A DNA stretch of 64,000 bases from Paucibacter sp. DJ2R-2 (GTDB taxonomy: Bacteria > Pseudomonadota > Gammaproteobacteria > Burkholderiales > Burkholderiaceae_C): the NCBI RefSeq assembly GCF_025717675.1, contig NZ_JAJIRT010000015.1, positions 30,743 to 94,742 on the forward strand. The letters are read 5' to 3'. A program made the translations under genes and the position numbers. The notes under the pieces were generated by a model. It saw only the letters and a program-made list of their open reading frames with translations, was not told where the DNA came from and did no database searches. Positions 26,982 to 34,695 of the stretch are shown in pieces (the first letter of the stretch is position 1; each line of letters starts with the position of its first letter).

Positions 26982-27656
26982 TCAGGCGGCCTGCGCGCTG
27001 GGCAGTCGGCTCGAAGCCGGCAAACGCAGGACCTGGCGTCCCTGGCACTCGATCTGGCAGGCGAACAAGCGGTGGCCACCGACGGTCTGCGGTGGCGCGA
27101 GGGCTCGGGTGTTGAATCCCGCCATGCTGAGCAAACGGTCGATGCCGACCGGTGAGACCGTCACCAGACTGCGGGCACCCAGGCGGCGAGCGTGGTCCAG
27201 GGCCGCCTGCAGCAAGGCGACGGCCTGCTCGGACGAGAACTGGGGCAGTGCGCTGCGCGGCCGGTCCGTCGTGGGGCGGCGCAGCTTGGCGCTTTCCTCG
27301 GCCACGGCAGTGCGCTGCGACGCGCCGAACAGGGCGGGGCTGAGCACAGCGAAACGCGACAACTCCCAGACCGCGGCGTCGTGAGGCAAAAGCCCCGGAG
27401 CCAGCATCGGGAACACCTGCTGCAGCAGGTAAGGCTGCAGCGTGGGCAAGAGCCGCGCACAGCCGGCCAAGGCCCCTGAGTCCTCGCGCAACAAGAGGTA
27501 ATGAGCCTCAGCATGGTCGAACTGATCGAGTTCGCAACCCACAGGGCAATCGAGCTGCCAACCGAGGGTCCGTACGAAGACTTGATAGCGATAGGCTGCA
27601 ATCTCTTGCAACAACTTCGGCCCCATCTCTTCGCGTGAAACAGCACTGATATACAT
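26982..27656 (-). CDS. luxI: Acyl-homoserine-lactone synthase, LuxI family
   Basis: 224 aa. Conserved residues of the family are present: Arg and Phe in YRYQVFVRTLGW, the acidic cluster ELDQFDHAEAHY, Arg in GCARLLPT, and VWELSRFAV. The enzyme makes an AHL from S-adenosylmethionine and an acyl-ACP. Start ATG 27656 has GAGGAG upstream and removes a non-conserved N-terminal extension. It is the first gene of the alkaloid operon and lies behind a lux box, so signal production and product genes appear to be under one promoter (positive feedback, inferred). Confidence 0.92.
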   Translation of the reverse strand: MYISAVSREEMGPKLLQEIAAYRYQVFVRTLGWQLDCPVGCELDQFDHAEAHYLLLREDSGALAGCARLLPTLQPYLLQQVFPMLAPGLLPHDAAVWELSRFAVLSPALFGASQRTAVAEESAKLRRPTTDRPRSALPQFSSEQAVALLQAALDHARRLGARSLVTVSPVGIDRLLSMAGFNTRALAPPQTVGGHRLFACQIECQGRQVLRLPASSRLPSAQAA

Positions 27657-27683
27657 TCGCACTCCTCTAAACCGTTGCGGCGG

Positions 27684-27689
27684 ACGATA
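27684..27689 (-). promoter_or_regulatory. Candidate -10 box of the luxI/alkaloid operon
   Basis: TATCGT on the minus strand, 22 bp downstream of the lux box. There is no good -35 hexamer, as expected when a LuxR regulator replaces it. Assigned from spacing only. Confidence 0.4.
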
Positions 27690-27710
27690 CGCAAACGGGT
27701 CGGCTTTGAA

Positions 27711-27730
27711 ACCTACCAACTCAGGTAGGC
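27711..27730. promoter_or_regulatory. Lux box (LuxR-type operator) before luxI
   Basis: ACCTACCAACTCAGGTAGGC: arms CCTACC and GGTAGG around a 6-bp centre, very like the las/lux box pattern ACCTnCCAn(4)nGGCAGGT. Its centre is 64 bp upstream of the luxI ATG and about 43 bp before the start site expected from the -10 at 27684-27689. That is the place where LuxR proteins activate by overlapping -35. Confidence 0.7.
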
Positions 27731-27828
27731 GCTGTGCCTCGGAAATGCCTCATGACATGTGCCCGCGCGGCTGCGTGTGCCGCATGGCTTATCGAGCGGT
27801 CAGAACCGCCAAGACAGGGCGGCGGGCC

Positions 27829-27834
27829 TACAAT
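27829..27834 (+). promoter_or_regulatory. Candidate -10 box of the helicase gene
   Basis: TACAAT, 30 bp before the helicase ATG, preceded by a GC-rich dyad (CCGCC...GGCGG, about 27806-27823). No clear -35 hexamer was found. The luxI promoter runs divergently about 100 bp to the left. Confidence 0.4.
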
Positions 27835-27863
27835 CGGCGCCCCTCCCGCATCTTGGCCCGACC

Positions 27864-29138
27864 ATGTCCTTCGCTACCCTGGGCCTTTCGCCCGCCTTGG
27901 TCCGTGCCGTGCGCGAGCAGGGCTACCACGCTCCCACCGCCATCCAAGGCGCCGCCATTCCCCCCATCCTGGCCGGCCGCGATGTGCTGGGTCTGGCCCA
28001 GACCGGCTCTGGCAAGACAGCCGCTTTTGCGCTGCCCTTGCTTCAGCGTTTGCGTGTACCTCCGGCTGCCGGGCCGCGCCGCCTGCAGGCCTTGCTGCTG
28101 CTGCCGACGCGAGAGCTGGTGGCCCAGGTCGGTGAGGTTGTGCGCGAGTTCGCCCGCGTGCTGCCGCAGCGTCTGAAGATCGAGCTCGCATTTGGTGGTG
28201 TGTCGATCAACCCGCAGATGATGGCCTTGCGCGGCGGCTGCGACATCATGGTTGCCACACCAGGTCGCTTGCTCGACCTGATCGACCATAACGCGCTGGA
28301 TCTGCGCAGCGTGGAAATCCTGGTTCTGGACGAGGCGGATCGCCTGCTCGACCTGGGCTTTGCCGAAGAGCTGCAGCGCATCCTGTCCCTGCTGCCGGCA
28401 CGCCGCCAGAGCTTGTTCTTTTCTGCGACCTTCCCCAAAGCGGTGCAAGGCCTGGCCGATGGCTTGCTGCGCGAACCGCAGCGCATCGAGATCGCGCCCG
28501 AGCCGCAGCGCAGCGCCGCCATCGTGCAGCGGGCCATCCGCGTCGACGAAAGCCGGCGCACGCCTTTGCTGCGCCATCTGCTGCAGACCGAGGAGGGCTG
28601 GAGCCGCGCACTGGTGTTCGTGGCCACTCGCTATGCGACCGAGCATGTCTCGGACAAACTCTGGGCCCATGGCATCAAGGCCGCCGCCTTGCACGGCGAA
28701 CTGAGCCAAGGCGCGCGCAGCCAGGTGCTGGCGGCGCTGCGCAGCGGTGATATCCAAGTGTTGGTGGCCACCGATGTGGCCGCGCGCGGCCTGGACATTG
28801 CCGAGCTGCCGGTGGTGGTCAACTACGACCTGCCACGTTCAGCGGCCGATTACACCCACCGCATCGGACGCACCGGCCGCGCTGGCGAGACCGGCCTGGC
28901 GGTGAGTTTCGTGCCTGCGAGTGCCGAGGCCCATTTCCGCCTCATCGAAAAACGGCAAGGCCAGCGTGTGGCCCGCGAGGAGGTAGCTGGGTTTGCTGCC
29001 AGCCCCTTGAGCGAGGCGCAAGAACTGACCCTGAGTCAGAACGGCGGCGTCAAGGGCCGGCGCAAGAGCAAGAAGGACAAGCTGCGTGAGGCTGCCGCCT
29101 TGGCGGCCGGCCAGCCCGAAGCGGCAGATCAGCGGTAA
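27864..29138 (+). CDS. DEAD-box ATP-dependent RNA helicase (RhlE-like)
   Basis: 424 aa. Q motif at the N-terminus (FATLGLSPALV...PTAIQ), motif I AQTGSGKT, motif Ia PTRELVAQ, DEAD in LVLDEADRLLDLG, motif III FFSATFP, motif V ATDVAARGLDI and motif VI HRIGRTGRAG: all helicase motifs intact. A short basic tail (KGRRKSKKDKLREA) follows. Such proteins remodel RNA in ribosome assembly, decay and cold response. ATG 27864 puts the Q motif at the N-terminus; the frame is open further upstream. Its 3' end overlaps the convergent pilin operon by 10 bp. It marks the end of the secondary-metabolite region. Confidence 0.92.
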   Translation: MSFATLGLSPALVRAVREQGYHAPTAIQGAAIPPILAGRDVLGLAQTGSGKTAAFALPLLQRLRVPPAAGPRRLQALLLLPTRELVAQVGEVVREFARVLPQRLKIELAFGGVSINPQMMALRGGCDIMVATPGRLLDLIDHNALDLRSVEILVLDEADRLLDLGFAEELQRILSLLPARRQSLFFSATFPKAVQGLADGLLREPQRIEIAPEPQRSAAIVQRAIRVDESRRTPLLRHLLQTEEGWSRALVFVATRYATEHVSDKLWAHGIKAAALHGELSQGARSQVLAALRSGDIQVLVATDVAARGLDIAELPVVVNYDLPRSAADYTHRIGRTGRAGETGLAVSFVPASAEAHFRLIEKRQGQRVAREEVAGFAASPLSEAQELTLSQNGGVKGRRKSKKDKLREAAALAAGQPEAADQR

Positions 29139-31000
29139 CGCGACCAGAGCAGGGTGGCGCTGTTGGCCGCTGCCGGCGTCACGGCGGTTTCGCCCGGTTT
29201 GAAGCTCGAAGGCAGATTGCTCAGGTCAATCTTGGTGCTGGCGCCGAGCTTGCTGCTGCCCGCGTTGTTGCCGATGCGGGCGGCCGAGATGTAGCCGTGC
29301 ACCGTGGTGCTGCCGCCTGTCTCCAGAATGTCACCGGCCATCACATCGCCATAGACATGGTTGGAGGCGCTGAGGGTGATCTTGCCGCCGCTGTAGTTGT
29401 TGCCGACCTGCCCACCGGCACCGAAAGCGATATTGCCGGCGCCCACAGTCAGCAAGGTGCTGCTGCCGGCCTTGCAGAAGTTCTTGGGCGCCAGGTTCGG
29501 GAAGCTGCTGTTGGTGCAGAGCTGGTTGTAGCCGGCATAGTTGGCCGCGTAGGAAACGTTGTTGCCGCCGGTTGTGATGTTTCCGGTCGCCAGCCAGCTG
29601 TTGTAGTAAGTGCCTTGCCCGGCTTCGAAATCGCCCTTGAACCAGACGATGCCGGGCGCCATGGTGGTGCCGGCCAGGGTCCATTTGCCAGCGCTGTAGC
29701 TGAAGCAGCTGTTGTAGTCGCTGTAGCCGGTGCAGATCTTGGCCGGGCAGCTGGCGGCGCTGTAGCTATTGCTGCTGCAGACATAGTCTTGCGTGGCCCC
29801 GCTTCGGACCAGGAAGTAGGTGCCGTCCGGAATGTTGCTGACATTCTTGACCGTCACCTTGATGTCGTTGCCGACCTGATCGAAGGCGTAGTTGGCGCTG
29901 CTTTGATAGGCGTAGGCGTCAAAGGTCGGCACGCTGATGGTCGTGGCTGTCAAGGCGGTGATGGCGACAGACAGGCCGGGAACCCGGTTCATCTTGACGC
30001 CGGCATTCCAAGTTTGCACCGTCAGGCTGCCGCCATAACTCCCACTGTTGACGGTGCCAGCCACCTGCTCCTCGTAATTGCCTTGGACCAGGGCCGAGCC
30101 CGTGATCAGCGAGTTGCTGGCCACCACGCTGCCCTTGGTCTTGAGCGTGGCAATGGTCGCGCTGCTGCCCAGTCTGACGTTGCCGATGGCGCTGAGCTCG
30201 GTCACGGCATTGCTTTCCAAGGTGACCGTACCATTGGCTTTGAGACTGCCGGCGCTCACCCCACCCGTCAGGCCGATATTGCCCATGGCCTGAACATTGC
30301 TGTAGCTGCCGCTGCCACTGAGCGCAATGCTGCCTTCAGAAAACAGGGTATCGATGCTGGTGCTGCCGCCCAGACTGATGTCGCCTGAGGCATAGAGGTT
30401 GGAGATGCCGGCGAGGCTGCCGGCACCGGTGACCTTGCCGTCGACGACGATCTTGGAATTGGCGTCTCCGATCACGGTCAGGTCGCCGCTGAGGTCGAGA
30501 TTGCCCTTGATATTGACCGCGGCGCCGCGCGAGCCCGTGCCGCCGCCGCCGGGGCTGCCCTTGGCGCAAAAGGTGGCGGCCAGCAAGGCATTGGCGCCGC
30601 CGCTGCTACCGGTGATGTTGAAACCGACTCGGGTGCCGCCTCCGCAATTAACGCTGTCTGCGGCCAGCACATCGGTGACCGTGGCCGAGATGCCGCTCAC
30701 GCCGGCGAAACTGACCGTCTGGTTGGCGCTCAGCTTGGCTGCGTCCGTGGCGCCGAGCTGAAACAAGTACTGGCGCACCGCCTCGGTGCCGCCCCAGGCT
30801 TTCAGCTGTGCTTGGGTCAGCGCATGCACGGTGACCGATTGCACCTGCAGGCTGCGCACATAGTAGATGCCACCGAACACCATGGCGCCCAGGGACAAGC
30901 CGCTCAGCAGCATGAAGAGCACCGAGGAAATGCCGCGTTGCGAGCGCCTAGCGCGCCGGCAAATGTGAGCTGAAGGCTTGAGAGAAGGGCGGGAGGCCAT
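29129..31000 (-). CDS. Large PilX-like minor pilin-associated protein with repetitive beta-rich body
   Basis: 623 aa. The N-terminus (QRGISSVLFMLLSGLSLGAMVFGG) is a prepilin-like membrane segment lacking Glu5, as in PilX/GspK-type proteins. From about residue 150 the body is made of short Gly/Ser-rich repeats (GDLTVIGDANSK, ASGDISLGGSTS, AMGNIGLTGGVSAG, AIGNVRLGSSAT), like a bactofilin or beta-helix fold. A Cys-containing region follows at about 410-460 and 510-530, then more repeats. Typical PilX is below 250 aa. It is last in the minor-pilin operon and could sit at the pilus tip. Function beyond pilus association is unknown. Confidence 0.65.
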   Translation of the reverse strand: MASRPSLKPSAHICRRARRSQRGISSVLFMLLSGLSLGAMVFGGIYYVRSLQVQSVTVHALTQAQLKAWGGTEAVRQYLFQLGATDAAKLSANQTVSFAGVSGISATVTDVLAADSVNCGGGTRVGFNITGSSGGANALLAATFCAKGSPGGGGTGSRGAAVNIKGNLDLSGDLTVIGDANSKIVVDGKVTGAGSLAGISNLYASGDISLGGSTSIDTLFSEGSIALSGSGSYSNVQAMGNIGLTGGVSAGSLKANGTVTLESNAVTELSAIGNVRLGSSATIATLKTKGSVVASNSLITGSALVQGNYEEQVAGTVNSGSYGGSLTVQTWNAGVKMNRVPGLSVAITALTATTISVPTFDAYAYQSSANYAFDQVGNDIKVTVKNVSNIPDGTYFLVRSGATQDYVCSSNSYSAASCPAKICTGYSDYNSCFSYSAGKWTLAGTTMAPGIVWFKGDFEAGQGTYYNSWLATGNITTGGNNVSYAANYAGYNQLCTNSSFPNLAPKNFCKAGSSTLLTVGAGNIAFGAGGQVGNNYSGGKITLSASNHVYGDVMAGDILETGGSTTVHGYISAARIGNNAGSSKLGASTKIDLSNLPSSFKPGETAVTPAAANSATLLWSRYR

Positions 31001-31012
31001 GGTGTTTGGGCG

Positions 31013-31768
31013 TCAGGAAATCAGATTGGCCAGGCAACTGGTGTAGGTGTTGCTGCTGCCGCTGACGCTGGAGCTGTAGTTCAGGGTCACGCTGACCGAG
31101 GCAGCCGGTGCCGTCAGCTTGCTGATGGTCTCGGGCACGGCACCAAAGGGCCAGCAGTTGCTGGCATTGCGAGCACTGAGGGCGACGGCCTGGCTCATCA
31201 CCTGGCCTTCGACCAGGGCGCGGCTGGTCCAGCTGATGGTCTTCCAGTTGCTGGCCAGCGGGTGACAGCCGCTGCTGGACTGCAGCAGGTAGAAGGCCTT
31301 GCTGCCGCTGTCGGACAGCAGGGCGCTGCAGGTGTAAGCGCTGCTGTTGGCGCTCAGATTGGGGTTCTGCACCCAGACGATGGCATTGCCGCTCTGGGCC
31401 GCGCTGCTCAGGTTGACAGCGCTGCCATCCAGTCTGCCGGTGCTGGTGTTGAGCACCGCGCTGCTGATCAGCAGCAGATGGCTGCCGCTGCTTGGGCCTG
31501 TGATGCCGTAGCCCGCGCCTTGCAGCGCAATCTGCGCGCTCAGCAAGCCGGTGGCGAGCTGGCCGTCCTGAATGGAGTTGCGCACCAGACCGCCATCGCC
31601 GTAGAGGCTTTGCGTGGTACTGCGGTACAGGGCCAAGGCGCCGAGCACGGCGATCAACGAGATCACCATGCCGACCATCAAGCTGATCAGGCTCAGTCCA
31701 GCTTGGCGACGAGCCAAGCCAAGCGCGGATCTCGCTGCAGGCGCAAAGACAGGCGCAGAAGCAGACAT
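31013..31768 (-). CDS. PilW-like minor pilin
   Basis: 251 aa. Prepilin signal with cleavage after Gly in ARRQAGLSLISLMVGM, then a hydrophobic helix and ALYRSTTQSLYGDGG. The position of Glu5 is Ser (LSLIS), unlike most PilW proteins. PilW belongs to the priming complex of type IV pili. ATG 31768 with GAGG upstream was chosen over a TTG twelve bases earlier. The start region overlaps the preceding stop closely, consistent with one operon. Confidence 0.75.
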   Translation of the reverse strand: MSASAPVFAPAARSALGLARRQAGLSLISLMVGMVISLIAVLGALALYRSTTQSLYGDGGLVRNSIQDGQLATGLLSAQIALQGAGYGITGPSSGSHLLLISSAVLNTSTGRLDGSAVNLSSAAQSGNAIVWVQNPNLSANSSAYTCSALLSDSGSKAFYLLQSSSGCHPLASNWKTISWTSRALVEGQVMSQAVALSARNASNCWPFGAVPETISKLTAPAASVSVTLNYSSSVSGSSNTYTSCLANLIS

Positions 31769-31776
31769 GGTCGGCC

Positions 31777-32205
31777 TCAATTGCTGACCGTCAGGGTGCC
31801 AGGCCCAAACAAGGTCTCAGCGTCGGCCGCGTATTGCACCACCGGCAGGCTGGCGGACTTGGCCACGCCGTTGAGGGTCACGGTCACGGCGGTGATCGTG
31901 CAGGTCTTCTGCACACCGGTCACTTGCAGATTGCTGCCCAGGCTCAGATTGCTGCTGACCGTGCTGGCGCCCGCGGCCGGGCAGCCATTGGCCACGCCGG
32001 CATTCTGCAGGTCCGCGCGTATGCCCTGGATGGCCAGGCTTTGGCCCTTCTGGTACTTCTGCGCCACCATGGCCCGGCTCAGGGAGTAAACCAGGCCGAG
32101 GCCGATCACGCCGAGCAGGATCATGGCGATCAGCGCCTCGACCAGGGCATCCCCGCGCTGGCCGGCCAGCGGGCGCCGGCGCTTGGCTTCAGTTGAGCGT
32201 GCCAC
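31777..32205 (-). CDS. PilV-like minor pilin
   Basis: 142 aa from GTG 32205, which has GGAG seven bases upstream and overlaps the previous gene by 17 bp. The frame is open to 32280, but that would give a leader of over 50 residues. Prepilin motif G-DALVEALIAMILLGVIGLG with Glu5 kept. Two Cys residues (CPAAG; KTCTI) may form a disulphide. Minor pilins of this kind prime pilus assembly with PilW and PilX. Confidence 0.72.
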   Translation of the reverse strand: MARSTEAKRRRPLAGQRGDALVEALIAMILLGVIGLGLVYSLSRAMVAQKYQKGQSLAIQGIRADLQNAGVANGCPAAGASTVSSNLSLGSNLQVTGVQKTCTITAVTVTLNGVAKSASLPVVQYAADAETLFGPGTLTVSN

Positions 32206-32668
32206 TGCTGGTCTCCGTCCCTTTGCTGACTTCGAAACTGAGTGCCGTACCGCAGACCGTGGCGCCCACCGTGGCGGCAACCGGCGAACCGCCGCTGTCC
32301 AGGGCCACGCACTGGCTGGTGGCGTTGTTCAACTTGATGCTGGCCGGCGGCACCGAAATCCAGGTGACCGCGCTGCAATCGAGCGTGGCCGGGATGCCTT
32401 GACGTACGCAGAGCTGGCCCGGCACGGCCACCAGCACGGCCGCAGCCGTCGCGCTGCTGGCCGCAGGGTTGCGCAAAGCCAGAGCCTTGAGCTGGCTCAT
32501 GCCTTGCATCAGCAGAGTTTGGGTCTGGCGCACGGAAGCCTGGCTGCCCCAGGACGAGGTGAAGGGCGCAGCGGCCAAGGCCAACAGCATCATGACTGCC
32601 ACGGTGACCATCATCTCGACCAGCGAGACGCCGCTCTGAATGCCAGAGGGTGAGGAGTGCAGCTTCAT
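32189..32668 (-). CDS. FimT/GspH-like minor pseudopilin
   Basis: 159 aa. Prepilin cleavage in QSGVSLVEMMVTVAVMML with Glu5 present. The C-terminal part has short Val/Thr/Ala-rich strands and a Cys pair. The start overlaps the previous stop (TGATG). Order PilE-like, FimT-like, PilV-like, PilW-like, PilX-like matches the usual minor-pilin operon apart from the missing pilY1. Confidence 0.75.
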   Translation of the reverse strand: MKLHSSPSGIQSGVSLVEMMVTVAVMMLLALAAAPFTSSWGSQASVRQTQTLLMQGMSQLKALALRNPAASSATAAAVLVAVPGQLCVRQGIPATLDCSAVTWISVPPASIKLNNATSQCVALDSGGSPVAATVGATVCGTALSFEVSKGTETSSGTLN

Positions 32669-33141
32669 CACCAGCTTGTGAATCCGCAGCTGCCGCTGGC
32701 CGTGCGTGTGTTGCTGTTGCTGAGTGTCAGCACGCAGCCAGACAGGCTGCTCTTGCCGGTGGCCGTCAGGGTGTAGCTGCTGGTCGTGCTGACCAGGGTG
32801 TAGGTGAAATAGGTCGACTGGGTGGGCGCCCAGGCCGGGAACGTCGTCGTGCTGGCCACGGTGCCGGCCGCGTTGACCGGGTAGACCAACTGCAGCTGGT
32901 AGCGGTTCTCCATATTGAGCGCCAAGGCGGCGAGGTCGGCACTGGCGCTCTGGGCACGACTCTTGTTCACATAACTGGTGTAGGAGGGCAGGGCGATGGC
33001 GGCGATGACCGCCAGCACCACCAGGGCAATCATCAACTCAATCAGGGTGAAGCCTGCTGCGCGCGTCGGGCTGTGGCGATGCCGATGCTCCGGCAAGGGC
33101 GGCGGGGCCGGACGGGCGGTGACGAGCGCTGAACTGTTCAA
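32668..33141 (-). CDS. PilE-like type IV pilin
   Basis: About 157 aa from TTG 33141 (AAGGA six bases upstream). An ATG at 33192 is possible but has no ribosome site and lengthens the leader. Class IV pilin signature GFTLIELMIALVVLAVIAAIALPSY, then YVNKSRAQSASADLAALALNMENRYQ, typical of PilE. The C-terminal Cys pair (SLSGCVLTLS...SGSCGF) fits the D-region disulphide. First gene of the minor-pilin operon; it could be the minor PilE rather than the major subunit. The leader is unusually long (about 33 residues). Confidence 0.78.
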   Translation of the reverse strand: MNSSALVTARPAPPPLPEHRHRHSPTRAAGFTLIELMIALVVLAVIAAIALPSYTSYVNKSRAQSASADLAALALNMENRYQLQLVYPVNAAGTVASTTTFPAWAPTQSTYFTYTLVSTTSSYTLTATGKSSLSGCVLTLSNSNTRTASGSCGFTSW

Positions 33142-33202
33142 GTGAAGTCCTTGCCGGCCCCGGGGCCGAAAGCAGTGGTGAACTGTAAACATTAAAACCA
33201 AC

Positions 33203-33231
33203 TAGATACCAATCTTACAGACTGGTATCAA
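33203..33231 (-). promoter_or_regulatory. Promoter-like hexamers inside an inverted repeat before the pilin operon
   Basis: On the minus strand TTGATA (33231-33226), 17 bp, TATCTA (33208-33203): a fair sigma-70 match 62 bp before the TTG start. GATACCA (33205-33211) and TGGTATC (33223-33229) are perfect inverted arms, so the same region could be an operator. Confidence 0.42.
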
Positions 33232-33460
33232 TGTGGGTCTGCGATGTTTGTCACGCTCAAGGCGCACATGAACAGGGCTCGGCCGCAGTTCGCACGCCAT
33301 GCTTCACTTATAGCGGAACCATCCAGGCTTGGGTACCCGGAACTCCGGGGGCAAGGTCAGTCAAACGCGGCAAAGCTGGCAAGCGACGTCTGCAAAGTCT
33401 GCAGCGCTCGCGTTCTCAGGCGAGAGCTGCGCCCGCCAGTCCCTGGAGCTCGTGCGTCGG
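33232..33460. other. Intergenic stretch with no recognised feature
   Basis: Between the pilin promoter region and the end of the exonuclease III gene. I find no convincing ORF, tRNA or terminator here. Confidence 0.5.
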
Positions 33461-34225
33461 TCAGGCCAGCTCGACCCAGACCGGTGCGTGGTCGCTCGGC
33501 CGCTCGTTCTTGCGCGGTGCACGGTCAATGCTGCAGGCCTTGACCTGGCCGCTCAGCCCGGCGCTGACGAGAATGTGGTCGATGCGCAGGCCCTGGTTCT
33601 TGCGGAACGCCAGGTTGCGGTAGTCCCACCAGCTCCAGCTCTTGGGCGCTTGCTCGAACAGTCGGAAAGCGTCGACCATTTGCAGGCCCAGCAGCCCCTG
33701 GAAATGGGCGCGCTCCTCGGGCGTGCAATGGATCTGCCCGGCCCAGGCCACGGGATCGTAGACATCGCGGTCTTCGGGAGCGATGTTGTAGTCGCCCATG
33801 AGCACCAGCTTCGGGTGGCGCTGTAGTTCGTCAGCGACGAAGCGGCGCATAGCCTCCAGCCAGGCCATCTTGTAGACAAACTTGTCGCTGTCCGGTGCCT
33901 GCCCGTTGGGGAAATAGGCGCCGATGCAGCGCACGCCGTCGACCGTGCCGGTGATGACACGGGCCTGCGGATCCTCGAAGCCGGGCAGGTTCTTCACCAC
34001 ATCCAGCGCCGCGCTGCGGCTGATCAAGGCCACGCCGTTGTAGGTTTTCTGGCCAAACCATTGCACCTGATAGCCGGCCGCTTCAATCTCGGCGAAGGGA
34101 AACTTGTCGTCGGTCAGCTTGGTTTCTTGCAGCACCAATGCATCGACCGGGTTGGCAGCCAGCCAATCCAGCACCTGAGGCAGGCGCACGGCCAGTGAGT
34201 TGACATTCCAGGTGGCAAGTCGCAT
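33461..34225 (-). CDS. xthA: Exodeoxyribonuclease III
   Basis: 254 aa, normal length. Starts MRLATWNVNSLAVRLPQ, with the metal ligand Glu in LQETKLTDDKFP, then FGQKTYNGVALISR, MGDYNIAPEDRDV, WWDYRNLAFRKNQGLRIDHIL and the C-terminal catalytic His in SDHAPVWVELA. This is an apurinic endonuclease and 3'-5' exonuclease for base-excision repair. All catalytic motifs are intact. It borders the left end of the integrated element; the ATG is only about 50 bp from the left repeat, so its promoter may have been altered by insertion. Confidence 0.95.
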   Translation of the reverse strand: MRLATWNVNSLAVRLPQVLDWLAANPVDALVLQETKLTDDKFPFAEIEAAGYQVQWFGQKTYNGVALISRSAALDVVKNLPGFEDPQARVITGTVDGVRCIGAYFPNGQAPDSDKFVYKMAWLEAMRRFVADELQRHPKLVLMGDYNIAPEDRDVYDPVAWAGQIHCTPEERAHFQGLLGLQMVDAFRLFEQAPKSWSWWDYRNLAFRKNQGLRIDHILVSAGLSGQVKACSIDRAPRKNERPSDHAPVWVELA

Positions 34226-34275
34226 AAAGCAAAATTTTCTTTAAAAATCAATCGGTTAGGCTATTGATACTTTGC

Positions 34276-34298
34276 CTAGCTACGCAGCTAGCTACACA
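34276..34298 (+). repeat. Left element-end repeat (candidate attachment site)
   Basis: CTAGCTACGC-AG-CTAGCTACACA: two copies of CTAGCTAC in tandem. It matches the right copy at 41039-41061 at 21 of 23 positions, in the same orientation. The two differences are adjacent, in the middle. Confidence 0.5.
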
Positions 34299-34695
34299 GT
34301 AGAGGCGTGCGCCTTCAATTGGTCGATTGTGGCCTGACCTTTGGTTTGATCGTTTGCGCGCTACTAGCCCTCTTGCCGGTTTGGCCAGACCTTTGTCGCC
34401 GATCTACCTTCGGCAATCGCTCGATGCAATCCCAACGGGTACACAGAGTCCACCTCGGCAATCGTAGCGATGGTGGAATTGGGTTTCTGGGGTGGCTGGA
34501 GCTCGCGTCAAAGTGCGCTTGAACCATACCGTTAAGCACCACTTGAGCTGGGGAGGTGCAGGGCCGGATCGCTCAGAACTCCACGTTGGGAACTCTCGCG
34601 GCCTGCGCGCCCTGGTGGCTGCACCTGCGGCCCTGCTCAGTCAATCTAGGCGATAGTGCGCGCTCGAGCAAATTTGGCCTCAGCGTGCACAAAGA
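34299..34695. other. Left part of the element, no convincing gene
   Basis: Several short open frames exist on both strands, but none has a ribosome site plus recognisable sequence. No repeat or RNA was recognised. Confidence 0.4.

Noticed and set aside
23461..27384. 1307-codon plus-strand frame opposite the Rieske, PCP, ligase and luxI genes
   Set aside because: The minus-strand genes have complete motifs and ribosome sites; the plus frame is low-complexity.
470..27656. Reading the cluster as red prodigiosin biosynthesis
   Set aside because: No PigB or PigD homologue for the alkyl-pyrrole half; the amine-forming genes fit a tambjamine better.
33232..33460. Search for a tRNA as integration target or RNA gene near xthA
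   Set aside because: No cloverleaf or conserved T-loop could be found.
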